Source: Orobanche coerulescens (lineage: Eukaryota > Streptophyta > Magnoliopsida > Lamiales > Orobanchaceae). From it: a DNA stretch of 64,000 nucleotides. The stretch lies in the NCBI GenBank assembly GCA_033398695.1, contig CM065809.1, positions 85,355,644-85,419,643 of the forward strand, given 5' to 3'. A model generated the notes under the pieces. The model worked only from the letters and a program-made list of their open reading frames with translations, did no database searches and had not been told where the DNA came from. Made by a program: the position numbers and the translations under genes. Each line of letters opens with the position of its first letter. Positions within the stretch are counted from its first letter, which is position 1. Below, piece by piece: positions 11,771 through 22,058 of this stretch.

Positions 11771-13465
11771 GATCATTTACACCATAACAATGCAATTATG
11801 CATACACATATGCAAGTCAATATGTTCATCAACATGAACAACATATGAATCAAAACATGAAACGCCACTATGATAAACAACTAGGACGACTCCATGTTCA
11901 ACAACATGAAAGAAAATGTACGAGACCAAAATAAATAACACTAAACCATAATCAATATGGAATACTTGCCCCGAGTCCTTCAGGAGCAACCTCGATGTCC
12001 AATCATCATCGACGATTATCCGCAAGCTCGATGATCCAAACGTATCATGAACCATAAATGCTCGAATCCTCGTCTTTATCACAATGTATCCTCGATACCC
12101 AAATATACCAATAATTGAAATAAATCATATACATTATGATTTAACTCCCAGAATCGGAAGAACGATATCCAATCCAAATACCCAGAGTTCACAATAATAA
12201 TCATCGCTATATGCATTATAAACGAAATGAAACTGAAATCATTCATTAAATATTATAACTCAGCAAGTAATAACTTGCCTCGATACCGATACGACGATAA
12301 CGAAGCCACTACCAATCCCATTGCCTTCGTCTACGAGCTCCTCGTCCCCGACCGAAGCAATTCACGAACGTACTCGAACACGACCGCAACATCCGGTTAT
12401 AATCACGGATCAATCATCTCAACCTATCGAAGTAATCAAATAATATATATCCGATAACTATTAACAACCAACACGACCAACCAAATCATCTCAACGATTC
12501 AACGATACCTCAATCATTTACAAAACCAAATAGTATAACTCAAACTATTTTACGAATTCATATCCATCATATGAACCGAAATTCGATAATTACTAATCAA
12601 TATCATTGATCGATAAACCCAACGATTTCACAATTATCCCGATTAACACAATTTCGAATAATCCAATTCAAACAATTACGAATTCACAACCACAATGCGA
12701 TTACGGGTACGGACGTAAAGGAAATCATATTCGACGATCAATCACAATCTTTTCGGATTCCAAATTGATATCATGATTCGTATTTCATCAAGAACATACG
12801 AATTCTACCACTACAATTAATGAACATTCGATTTTCATATCCAAAAGTACCGATAATTCAACCTACAATCGTCTTGCTATATTAAATTCATCAAGAAGTT
12901 CCTCAAGAACACTAATGGATTCAAAACCTTGTTCATATCCATTAAAACAATGTAATCCGATGTTTTCTAACATCTAAACAATCCCTAATCACAATTCAAT
13001 GTGTATATCAACATGTTCTTGAACATACGATCTCCCTAACATCAAGAATCGAAGTAACAATACCAAGAACATCAAGAACTCTATGATTTCATAATCATAA
13101 TCAACATATTCAAGGTATAAACCATCATAACACCCTCTTCCTTCAACATATAGTTCATGCAGCCTCAATAATCGTAACAACAACATCACAATCAACTTCA
13201 TATGAATCATATACTGATAACAATACCAAAATCCGAAATCAAAGTGAAGAATTCAACAACATACCTCAAGAACATGAATAACCCAATCAAACCCTTCAAG
13301 AATCATCCATAATTCCATATCCAAGCCTCAAATCCAAGTCCTCAAGCTAAAAATCGACTTAGGAAGGCCAACAACTCTCTCTCTCTCAAAGTTTGAAGAC
13401 AAAAAATGAAAAGAAACGTCGAAGGAAATGAAAGACGGGCATCCACTTATAAAACATTTCTGTTC

Positions 13466-13852
13466 GTTACGTACGTAAGACACCAAGGTTAACGTACGTA
13501 ACACGCATTACGTACGTTAGCCATCCTTGATAGCGTACGTAATGCTAATCCCAAAACTAAGCGTCTGTTTCGCCCACTTGATTACGTCGTAACATTTCCT
13601 TCATTACGTCATGTACGACGTTGACTTGCTACAAAAAACCTTATATTACGTCGTAATACATCTGTATAACGTATGTAATCGTAGTTGACTACTTTGTCAA
13701 CATCCTTCCGCCGAAAGTGCCGACCGGTGGTCCCACTCCGCCACCATGACTCGATCGTCTGATTCCTATGTTACGTATGTAATGTCTCGGCCATAACGTA
13801 CGTAACTCTTGTGATTTAGCGTACGTAAGTCTTCAACATTAGCGTACGCTAA
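13466..13852. repeat. Palindrome cluster, LARD1 right LTR
   Basis: Same array as at 7342-7715. Two copies have lost two central bases (TTACGTCGTAA instead of TTACGTACGTAA) and others are altered; the last, TTAGCGTACGCTAA, is intact. Confidence 0.9.
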
Positions 13853-14158
13853 GTATTCTATACTTAGCCAATTTTAACTGTTACCACCTGTCTTGACATA
13901 CAGAATACGAACATACGGCATACTGAATACATATACTGAATCCAATAATATTCTCATACGATATACCCAATATCAAAAGTGCGATAACCTGATGCACGAT
14001 ATCCTCAATTATAATTGTCTACCAAATACGACAATTGTACCAATACTGACATCTCAGTCCTTCATTTATTTTATCCATACTGTACAGATTCCACGCTGTA
14101 CATTAAAACTCGGATAAAATAATCTCAAACAACAGTAGTAGAAAATCCGGATATTACA

Positions 14159-15921
14159 TCCGCCTCCCGCCTGAAGCATGTTAATCCGGCCGCCAGGGTT
14201 GATCAGAGGGATCGATTCATCGGAGTACTCTGGCTCGTTCTGCTCGATTCTTGCAACCGGATTGGGAGGGATCTCATCGTTTGGTCGGCGCTCGCGCCCT
14301 CCGGCCCTCTCTGATCGGGGCTCTGGCCTGGTGACCAAGTTATCCAATTTGCCTTCCTCAAACAATCTCCAGAGTTGTCTGAGAAGGTCGCGTCATTGGC
14401 TGGTGTTGTGGCCGGGACTTTTGTGGTAGGCAGAAAATTTGCTGCGATCTAGGTGACCGTTGTCCTTTATCGGCTTTGGTTTGTTGAGCCATTCGCGCCC
14501 CTTGATGGCATTAAAGATGTGGGCCGGAGATAGATTGAGGTTGCGGAGGAGGTGAACTTCCACATACTCGAAGGCTTTGAACTCCCCAGGCGGCTTTGCG
14601 ACCGCCTTTCTGGGCTTGGCGACCGCCTTTTTCTGGATGGGGGACGGCGCCTTCCCTTCCCTGGAAGATCCCTCGCCTAAGCGGAGGGAGAGCATTCTCT
14701 GCCTGGCCAGGAAATTAGTGGCCCTGATGCGGAAGATCGTGTAGGTCGGGGGGATATCCTTTGTGAGGTGCCTGAACATGGGCGAGCGGCCATGGAATCC
14801 CCCCAGGACCGAGTGGAGAGCGAGCTCATCGCTAATAGGCTCGCCGGTAAGGATTATCTCGTCCACCCGGTCGATGTAGTCTTCATCGGGCTCATCTTTT
14901 CCCTGCCTGATTTTTATCATGCGGTGGGGACCTTCCAGCCGAGCAACTTTGGCGGCGAAGTACGACGTGAAGTCGTTCGCCAGCTTCTCAAAGCAATTGA
15001 TTGAGCGAGGTGGTAGTGAGATGTACCACCTGTGGGCGAGGTCGCCCAGAGTTAACGGGAACATTCGACATTTCGTCGCATCTGATGCTCCGCATCCGGT
15101 CATGTAGATCTGGAATTTGCTCAAGTGGGTCTCCGGATCCGATCTCCCCTCATAAAGAGGTGTTTGTGGGGGAGCGATCTTTGGTTGAACTGGGGCGAGT
15201 TCGATCTGGACCGCGAGTGGTTCACTTGGTCCGGCGATCGATCTCATGGCGCCTGCCCCAGTTTCCAGGAGCGTCTTCATCTCGTCGAGCTGGCGCTGCA
15301 TGGCGGCCATCGCCTCCGCTTGACTGCTCGCTGATTGGGTCCCGGAGCGTGAGCCAAGGCGATCGTGCACAGATCCCTTGGCCCCATGGTGGACGATGAG
15401 TTACTTGCCAGCGGGCTCATTTCTTGGGCGAGTGGGGGCTTGCTGACCTGCCTGTCTTCTGGGAGTCAGATATGCCGAGCTCTTGGTAAAAGATTCGGAT
15501 ACCTATGTCTCCCGGCTGGGGCCTGAGTGCCCGGGTCGCCATGAGGGATCGCTCCCTAGGCGGCTGAAGACGGAATCATCCCGCCTTATGAGAGCTTTCT
15601 CTTACGGCTCGGGGCTTTCCGTCGATTTCTCAACATATATCCCCTTGAGCTTCCGCTTGCCTGCCCGGCGGATGGCTGACGGAGTGATGGTGGGCGAGTC
15701 GCATGCTTTCCGTCGCTCCCTGAGGATGGCTATAGCCTCCTCGATCTGTTCTGCGGTCTGGAACTGATCGAGTAAGAGGCTAGGACCGTCCCTCGGGGGC
15801 GGAGTGAGAGCCTTGCGTCGCCGTGGTCACCTTCCGCCGTGGGCTGGGATTTGGTCCGGGCAGGAATGAGATTTCCGGCAGATCGCAGGGTGGCTCTCTT
15901 GGAGGTCGTTGCAGATGTCAT
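14159..15921 (-). pseudogene. Tat/Retand-like gypsy gag, interrupted
   Basis: The main part (15370-14393, 325 residues) is a retrotransposon Gag: a Q-rich N-terminal coil (AMAAMQRQLDEMKTLLE), then the capsid-like core with PETHLSKFQIYM, GDLAHRWYISLPP and HRMIKIRQGKDEPDEDYIDR. A knuckle-like YHKSPGHNTSQ closes it, where the family norm is a Cys-rich HGHDT motif. The N-terminal part is in another frame (start about 15921; a further piece at about 15600-15775), and a downstream piece (14365-14159, FEEGKLDNLVTRPE) is shifted again. The frame ends abruptly where the LARD1 LTR begins, so LARD1 inserted into this gag. No pol of this element remains in the window. Gag packages element RNA in cytoplasmic particles; this copy cannot be functional. 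Confidence 0.8.
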
Positions 15922-16049
15922 TTTTCTGAAGGCTTTCTTTGAAGAACAGTGAGTGTTTCTTCAAGTATATGTCCGGAGAACAGTGAGTGTTCTTCGAGAC
16001 GGTAGGAATAAAAAATGAAGGTTATAGGTGCCCCCCTTCTAGCGCCAAT
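15922..16049 (-). mobile_element. Leader and primer site of Tat/Retand-like element
   Basis: On the minus strand, TTGGCGCTAGAAGGGGGG immediately follows the LTR end (16050) and has the TTGGCGC form usual for Tat/Athila primer sites. A short leader then reaches the presumed gag start near 15921. Confidence 0.7.
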
Positions 16050-16980
16050 TGTTGTTACCCAAAATATTATCCGGAGATAGTATTGCTGGAATGATCGAGT
16101 AACAAACAAATACGAGAACACTTCTGTGAGAAAATAAATAACACAAGATTTGCCGGGGTTGTTAATCCCGGGCTTGAATGATCTCGCGAGATGTTATTAA
16201 TAAGTATACTGTTGAGTACAAATATTAATGTTAGAATCTATTATAATGAGTGTAAAGACTTCTAGTTATCTAAGTTGTAGAGCGTGTAGATTGTCGGAAG
16301 AACCAGATATGAAGATCTGTGAGTTTTTGCTATTTGATGTTCTGTCAATGTATGAGAATGTGTATTTATCTCTGTATTCACGGTGATGATTGCCTGATTT
16401 TACGAAGATAATCGCATGGTCCTTGGACACTATTGTGAGCCTCCTATTTATAGGATACAAGGCTGCTGGGCCCTCTCCGGCGATCGCGGGCGACCGCCGT
16501 TTTCTATATTATAATAAGATGGCCGATCGTCCCGTCACGTGGGGTTGTTCTCTTAAAGTCTGGGGCTGCTGATGGTGGCCAGCTGTGCGAGCCAATGGGA
16601 AGCCTACACGCGTCCTGAGTCGCTGTCCGGGGGGACCCGCTTCGTACCTTTCGGCGGCCCTGTCGGTAGGTGAGGTAGGTGACAGGCTGGGGTCAAAGGT
16701 CTTATCTGTCGGCGCCTTTTGCGGATCTGCATGTGGGTCACCGTCCAAGATTCGGTCTTCGACGACTTTGACGGATGTTGGATTAATACGTGGCTCGAGA
16801 CGATCGCCTCTGGTTGGATATCATAGACGGTCGCCAGATACCAAAAGACGATCGCCAGATATTAAAAGACGATCGCCGTGGATACCGACTGTTGGGTGTT
16901 TGCCCAGAGTGTGTCTTCTACGGTAGACTCTCTGATCATTGTGACGATCGCCTTCGAGGCGTATTAATCGCTGCACAACA
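16050..16980 (-). mobile_element. Tat/Retand-like 5' LTR (931 bp)
   Basis: Bounded by TGTTGT and ACAACA, perfect inverted ends, and followed inward by the primer site. A TATA-like box (CTATTTATAG at about 16444; TATAAATAG on the minus strand) lies near the middle. Upstream of it are five copies of GACGATCGCC or GACGGTCGCC. AAGTC follows at 16981-16985, probably one half of a target duplication whose partner is lost; the same AAGTC occurs in the uninterrupted copia LTR near 49452. Confidence 0.8.
16799..16952. repeat. GACGATCGCC repeats in U3
   Basis: Copies at 16799, 16826 (one change), 16847, 16868 and 16943. The core CGATCG is self-complementary. They lie upstream of the TATA-like box on the minus strand, so they are candidate promoter elements. 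Confidence 0.75.
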
Positions 16981-18455
16981 AAGTCGATAAAACTAAACTG
17001 GTCAGTAAGTTTAGACAGGACTTGTATAACGTATACTTTGTCATGTAAAGTGCATGTCTTCACTAAGGATTAGTGCGAGAACACGTTATAGGTATGCTAA
17101 TGATATTAATATACTCGAACATGACTCACCTCGATTCGGTCACATGGATATCGCTCAAGGATTGTCAATGACTGAATCGAAAGGTTGTGATAGGTATATG
17201 TGGGACTTTGACTTGAGATTTCAGTAGGAGATGTGCTCATGACATTAAGTTAATCATTAGAGTAGTTCGATCCAATAGCTAGTTGGTGGAGCCAAACTTG
17301 AAATGCAACTTAGTGGGCAAGTAGCAGTCTCTACGAACACTAAGATAGGATTCTTTCGCCTGTTAGTGAGCAGGTAAATGTCCTATGCGGTGGAAAATGA
17401 GATCATAAGTCTTTGGTCAAAGCAATTAGAGCTAGTTGTATTTGATACACAAGAGCTCAATGATCTCAGTTTGCATTAACAAAATGCATAGAGTCAAGTT
17501 ACAATAGGGTTTGACTTTACCGTGACCCTAATACTTGACTGGGATATATAATTGTAGGGTTTATACTATACGGTATTCAAGACATAATGGTTTTGGAATG
17601 ATCCTATCATGCATCCCCAGTTAGGTTACAGTGTGGTCCACGAGACTGGCTAAGTGGTGCTAACACTCATTGGATCCTCCCAATGCTAATTCAGACGAAC
17701 CTACAGAGTCACGGCACAGGAATTGACGACGGATTATATTTAGTTTATTCTCTCTTGGTTAATATTGGACATTGGATGTGTAAATTAATTTATTGGATAA
17801 ATTAGATCGGTCTTGTGAATTAAATAAATTACTGTGCAATTTATTTTGTTCATATAAATTCTTAGAGAATTATTTTAATATAATAAATTAATTAGATTAA
17901 CTAATTATATTAATATTGAAACGTACCAAGGTTTATCTATCGAACTAGATATACAAGGGTCTGTTTCACACACCGAAACGAACGAACTTTTTTTTCCCCT
18001 TGCTTGGTTACCCCACCCACTCACCTAACATGGTGTATTATCATCAATTTTGTCTTGATGATTTATTCGTTAAGTGGGGACTTTAATTATTCACTTGGTG
18101 TATAATTAAAGTATGGTTGACTTGTCTTTATGTGTGGTGAATCTTTTATATATCATATCTATTTCATCATCAACATTAGACCTGAAATTCAAGAGAACTT
18201 GGTCGTGAGTTTTGCGGGAGGAAAGAGAGGAAATTCTCAAGTTTTATACATTTGAGTTCTAAGTGTACTTTGAGAGAAAACAATTTTTATAAAATACTTA
18301 AAGTATTTACAAAAATATACATAAGCTAATTCTATCAATTTCTAGCCGCATACTTAGAGTATAAATTGATATAAATATTTTTCGGTCATCTTCCGACGCG
18401 TGTTACGTAGAGGCATGGTGCTTTCAGTGCTCGGGAAAATTCCAAAAGCTCGTTC
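16981..18455 (+). mobile_element. Copia LTR fragment (Angela-like family B)
   Basis: Matches 49447-51590 along its length (AAGTCGATAAAACT..., TTCGGTCACATGGATATC..., ...GCTCGGGAAAATTCC). The first about 220 bases of the LTR are missing because the Tat/Retand-like element inserted here. It lacks the hAT MITE that splits the other copy, so it shows the empty site for that insertion. No copia gag-pol is present. Confidence 0.75.
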
Positions 18456-18728
18456 GATTGAATTCCTGTTCATGTTCGGAATCAAGAAGATATTATCAAA
18501 GGTCTACGAGGGTATGACTTTTCAATTTTATCTTCTTCATTTTATATATTCGGTTTATATGATGCTGCGTAACTCTTTTTTAATCACCGAATCTCAACAT
18601 TTGCATGGGCAATATTCTGTGAAAGATGGGTATAAACGGTTAATGGGAGAGGCGACACATACTTCCGACTTTACGGGATGGGGCAGACTTTGGCGATACA
18701 TGCCAACATGGGTAATAACGAACCACTA
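18456..18728 (+). pseudogene. L1 LINE fragment (zf-RVT region)
   Basis: Encodes GQYSVKDGYKRLMGEA followed by WGRLWRYMPTW, the pattern found in the zinc-binding RT-associated region after the RT of plant L1 ORF2. The frame runs into the gypsy LTR at 18729. It is plausibly the same LINE whose RNase H pieces lie at 21302-21434, 24950-24994 and 25433-25560. Confidence 0.65.
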
Positions 18729-19319
18729 GACCGATTTGGTCTTTTACCACAACATACACATCAACATATATAACTCTTCCTTACAACTCACACCCACGGA
18801 GGGGTTGGAATACATCAATATACCCATAAAACGGGAAAGCTACCCAACAGAGAGCCAAACAATGGGACTCTACCAAAATACTCAACGATTGGTCTTCATG
18901 TGATTAGTATCGTCGTCTTCCATCATCGTTAGTACCGATCCTGTGATTCGCTCCCCAACAACCTGCAAGTACCTGGACGCAATACAGACATCCACTCCCC
19001 GAATACTCAGGGGTTAGCAAAACCCCATTGTTTTGCTATTGCAAGTATAAAATACAAATACAAGCCATACACTACATAATCCGAGAACATAAGATCGGGA
19101 ATAATTATCCAGACATAAATAAAAATAGACTTCCCGAGATAGTTTATTTAATCCAAGCAGTTCAACCATGGAAGGTAGGGAGAAACCCAAATACATCTTA
19201 CAAAATATTTTACGATCTCGGGAGTTTTGAAAACATTTGGGATTTAAGAATTCTCAAGTCTTTCGAAACCATTTAGGGACAAAGCCCACAAGTCATTTTC
19301 CAAAAATACAATTATGATA

Positions 19320-19840
19320 TCAACACATGGGGTCCACGACCCAATCATACCATTCCGGTCACAAGGCACGGGGTCCACGACCCAATCATACATATCAACA
19401 TATTCCTAAGAATTATTCACGTCCCGTGCTAACAAGCCACGAACCTCAGGTGCTCCCGCAGAACATACCCGAGTGAATAACCCAATGGGAAGCCATACCA
19501 AATCACATGTCTCTGTGACAACAGTCACATAATCATAATCATACATATGTTCATAGTTATCCTGGCACCGCACTAACAAGCTACGAGCCTCGGAGCTTCC
19601 ACGAGACCTACCCGATTGAACAACTAATGACACGTACATCACACAATCAAACTATAACCATAAGTTATCCCGGCATCGCACTAACAAGCTACGAACCTCG
19701 GAGTCCCCGCAAGACATATCGGGATTGGATAACCCCACAAGTTATCCCGGCATCGGGACAGAAAGCCACGAACCTCAGAGTCCCCGCAAGACATACCCAG
19801 TTAGATAACCCTACGGTCATGCCCGACCCGTACTAGCATG
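19320..19840. repeat. Minisatellite in LTR family C
   Basis: Two nested patterns: GGGTCCACGACCCAATCATAC twice near 19330-19390, then about five diverged units with CTAACAAGC(T/C)ACGA(A/G)CCTC...AGACATACC...ATAACCC, spaced roughly 65-130 bp. It lies in the same distal part of the LTR as the minisatellites of LARD1, LARD2 and the chromovirus. Confidence 0.75.
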
Positions 19841-20800
19841 GACGGATCCCAGAGATTCAACAATCTTACCCGGTGGCACACTTACAACAATCACACACAA
19901 CAAGTGTATAGCAACGTCAAACAACACCAAGCACCACAACCTCCTTACAAAGGAGTAATAACTAATACCACACAACGTCACATATTCATAGAACAAGTAT
20001 ACGTATCAATACACAGCCATTGGCAAGTGAATACAGTCTATTTTATTCACGAAATATGGTTATAACATCTTCCAACATACGACACATACTCACATATTCC
20101 GAAAACACATTATTTCACGAAGCATACGAGTTATCTTTTGAAAGGCAACATTTATCGAGAACATACCGATCCTTCTTAAAGTTCATTAAACATTCAGATT
20201 ACATGTAAAATCATTTACCAACTATTACATCTATGAAACATAAAATGTATGGGCAAGATACTTGCCTCGAAACCACGAGCAACCGAACAACGAACGGATA
20301 CGGTCGGATAGCCCTCGAACCTCCAAGAACGACCAAGAACTCTCCAAACCCCACGAATACTACGAAAATAACATCACCACAAATCAATAACACTAATCGG
20401 AATCCGAATCGACCCGAAAAACAACAAGGATCCGAGGATTTCTTCAAAGAAATCAAGAGTCAACTTCCGAGTGATAAAAATCGATAAACGAGTTACAAAA
20501 TCCTAAGATCAAACCCCGGGCAACAAGATTTCACAACCGATCGGATGAGATCGGGTAAGAATCACCAAAACCAAGAAAAACCCCCAAATTCAAGAAACTA
20601 GGGTTATAAGAAGAGAATACCTTGATTTGAGCAAGGAGATGATTATATGTTGTTGAACACCTACAAATCCACTCCAAGATGAAGCTTGATGATGGAGATC
20701 GCTCAAAGTCACTCCAAGAGCTCGCTCCCGATGGAAAGAGATGAGAAGGGTGAGAAATGGCGAAATAAAGGCTGTTGTCCAGTATTTATACTGGACAGTT

Positions 20801-21143
20801 ATTAGCGTGCGCTAAACAAACTGCATTAGTGCGCGCTAACGGGGTCAATGCTCTAGAATACCCCACCCATAACACTGTTAGCGTGCGCTAGCCAATATGC
20901 GTAGCGTACACTAACAAGTCACGAAACCAGTCCAGTGGCTCCTGGATAGATCTGCTCCTACCAAGTAGCGCGCGCTAGAAAGAACAATTAGCGTGCGCTA
21001 AGCAGACGATAACATGCTATCTACCAACCTTATGCGCTAACGAGACTCCAATACCAGTCCAGTAGCTTCTGGACTGCCAATTAGCGTGCGCTACAATGAC
21101 ACAGTAGCGCGCGCTACACCATAAACGATATCGTGCGCTACAA
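20801..21143. repeat. Palindrome cluster, LTR family C
   Basis: About nine copies of TTAGCGTGCGCTAA or TAGCGCGCGCTA, starting near 20802, 20826, 20879, 20902, 20965, 20989, 21081, 21102 and 21129. They lie 158-500 bp into the LTR, immediately upstream of the TATA-like box on the minus strand. Confidence 0.9.
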
Positions 21144-21301
21144 TACAATGGGTCAAAAACTCATGCAACGATCTGAAACGGAAATCAAACATGTGTCCAC
21201 TCATGACACACCAACGTGTCACACATTCCAAGGAAATGGAAAATGCCACTCCTATAACCCGCAGAAACTCAACGAAACTGGAATGAAGATCTCGGGTATT
21301 A

Positions 21302-21434
21302 AAGTTTGCTGTGGCAATGGCATGCCGAGAAGCGCTATCATGATTAAAGAATAGAGGCGTGCAGGAGGTGGAAGTGTATTCGGATCGTTTACAGGGCCAA
21401 TGATTCAGGTAGAATCTTATCCTATTTGGGGTCA
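21302..21434 (+). pseudogene. L1 LINE RNase H fragment
   Basis: Reads FAVAMACREALS, stop, LKNRGVQEVEVYSDRLQG, the RNase H core common at the end of plant L1 ORF2. The stop (TGA) stands where Trp is usual. The frame is interrupted by the hAT element at 21443. Confidence 0.7.
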
Positions 21435-22058
21435 GTCGTTGCCATAGGCGGACCTACACCTTACCTGGTGGTACATGTGCACCACCAGAAATTCTGTCCC
21501 AACACCAAAAAGACATCGTTTTGGGTTTTACATAAAACAACATCGTTTTGGTTTTTATGTAAAATGACGTCGTTTTGGATCTAAACGACGTGTCCTGCTC
21601 TTAAGGCAAAACGACGTCGTTTTGGTCGGATTTTTAAAAAAATGTAAAAATCAGAAACAGGTTAAAGACTCTGCCCTTCAACAGAAGTACAGAACAGAAA
21701 CGACTCTGCCCTTCAAGTTTCAACAGAGCGACCTCCAGGCTCTGCCCCGCTCCAATACTGCCCACCGCCCGCCGCTGCCGTCTGCCGGACATCTCCTCCT
21801 CCAAGCCGCCCTGGGTTCTACTCTAGGCTTCAAACACGGGACGAGACATCTCTTCCACTCCGTAGAAAAGGTAATTATTAATTTCTTCTACTTGTTGTCA
21901 TTTGTGAGTTGTGATTTATTGAATTATAATTATGTATTATTATTATTATCTCAAATTAGAATATTAGAATTTCTTTAAAATTTAATGTTAGCTCAATTTA
22001 GGGTTTGTTTGTGATTTTATAAAACTTGTTAATGTTTATTTTAATATATATATTTAGG

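Larger units (their letters stand above)
10473..14158 (-). mobile_element. LARD1 5' LTR (complete, 3686 bp)
   Basis: Complete LTR bounded by TGTAACACCC and GGATATTACA. Its right edge cuts the gag frame of a Tat/Retand-like element at 14159. It carries a five-copy minisatellite, a TATA-like box at about 13446 (ACTTATAAAA on the + strand) and a palindrome cluster at 13466-13852. Compared with the left LTR it is nearly identical except for a burst of one- and two-base gaps at about 13560-13740. Confidence 0.9.
18729..21301 (-). mobile_element. Gypsy LTR, minus strand (family C), solo or truncated
   Basis: Related to the LARD2 LTR: CTAGACCGATTTGGTC and TTGTTTTGCTATTGCAAG match 32336 and 32611. 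Its right end reads CTCGGGTATTA, lacking the final CA; its left end is cut and lacks TGTAACACCCC. It contains a minisatellite (19320-19840), a TATA-like box (about 20781; AGTATAAATACT on the minus strand) and a palindrome cluster (20801-21143). No interior is attached. Confidence 0.8.

Noticed and set aside
14178..15399. Several open frames on the + strand
   Set aside because: They are antisense shadows of the gag coding region on the minus strand.
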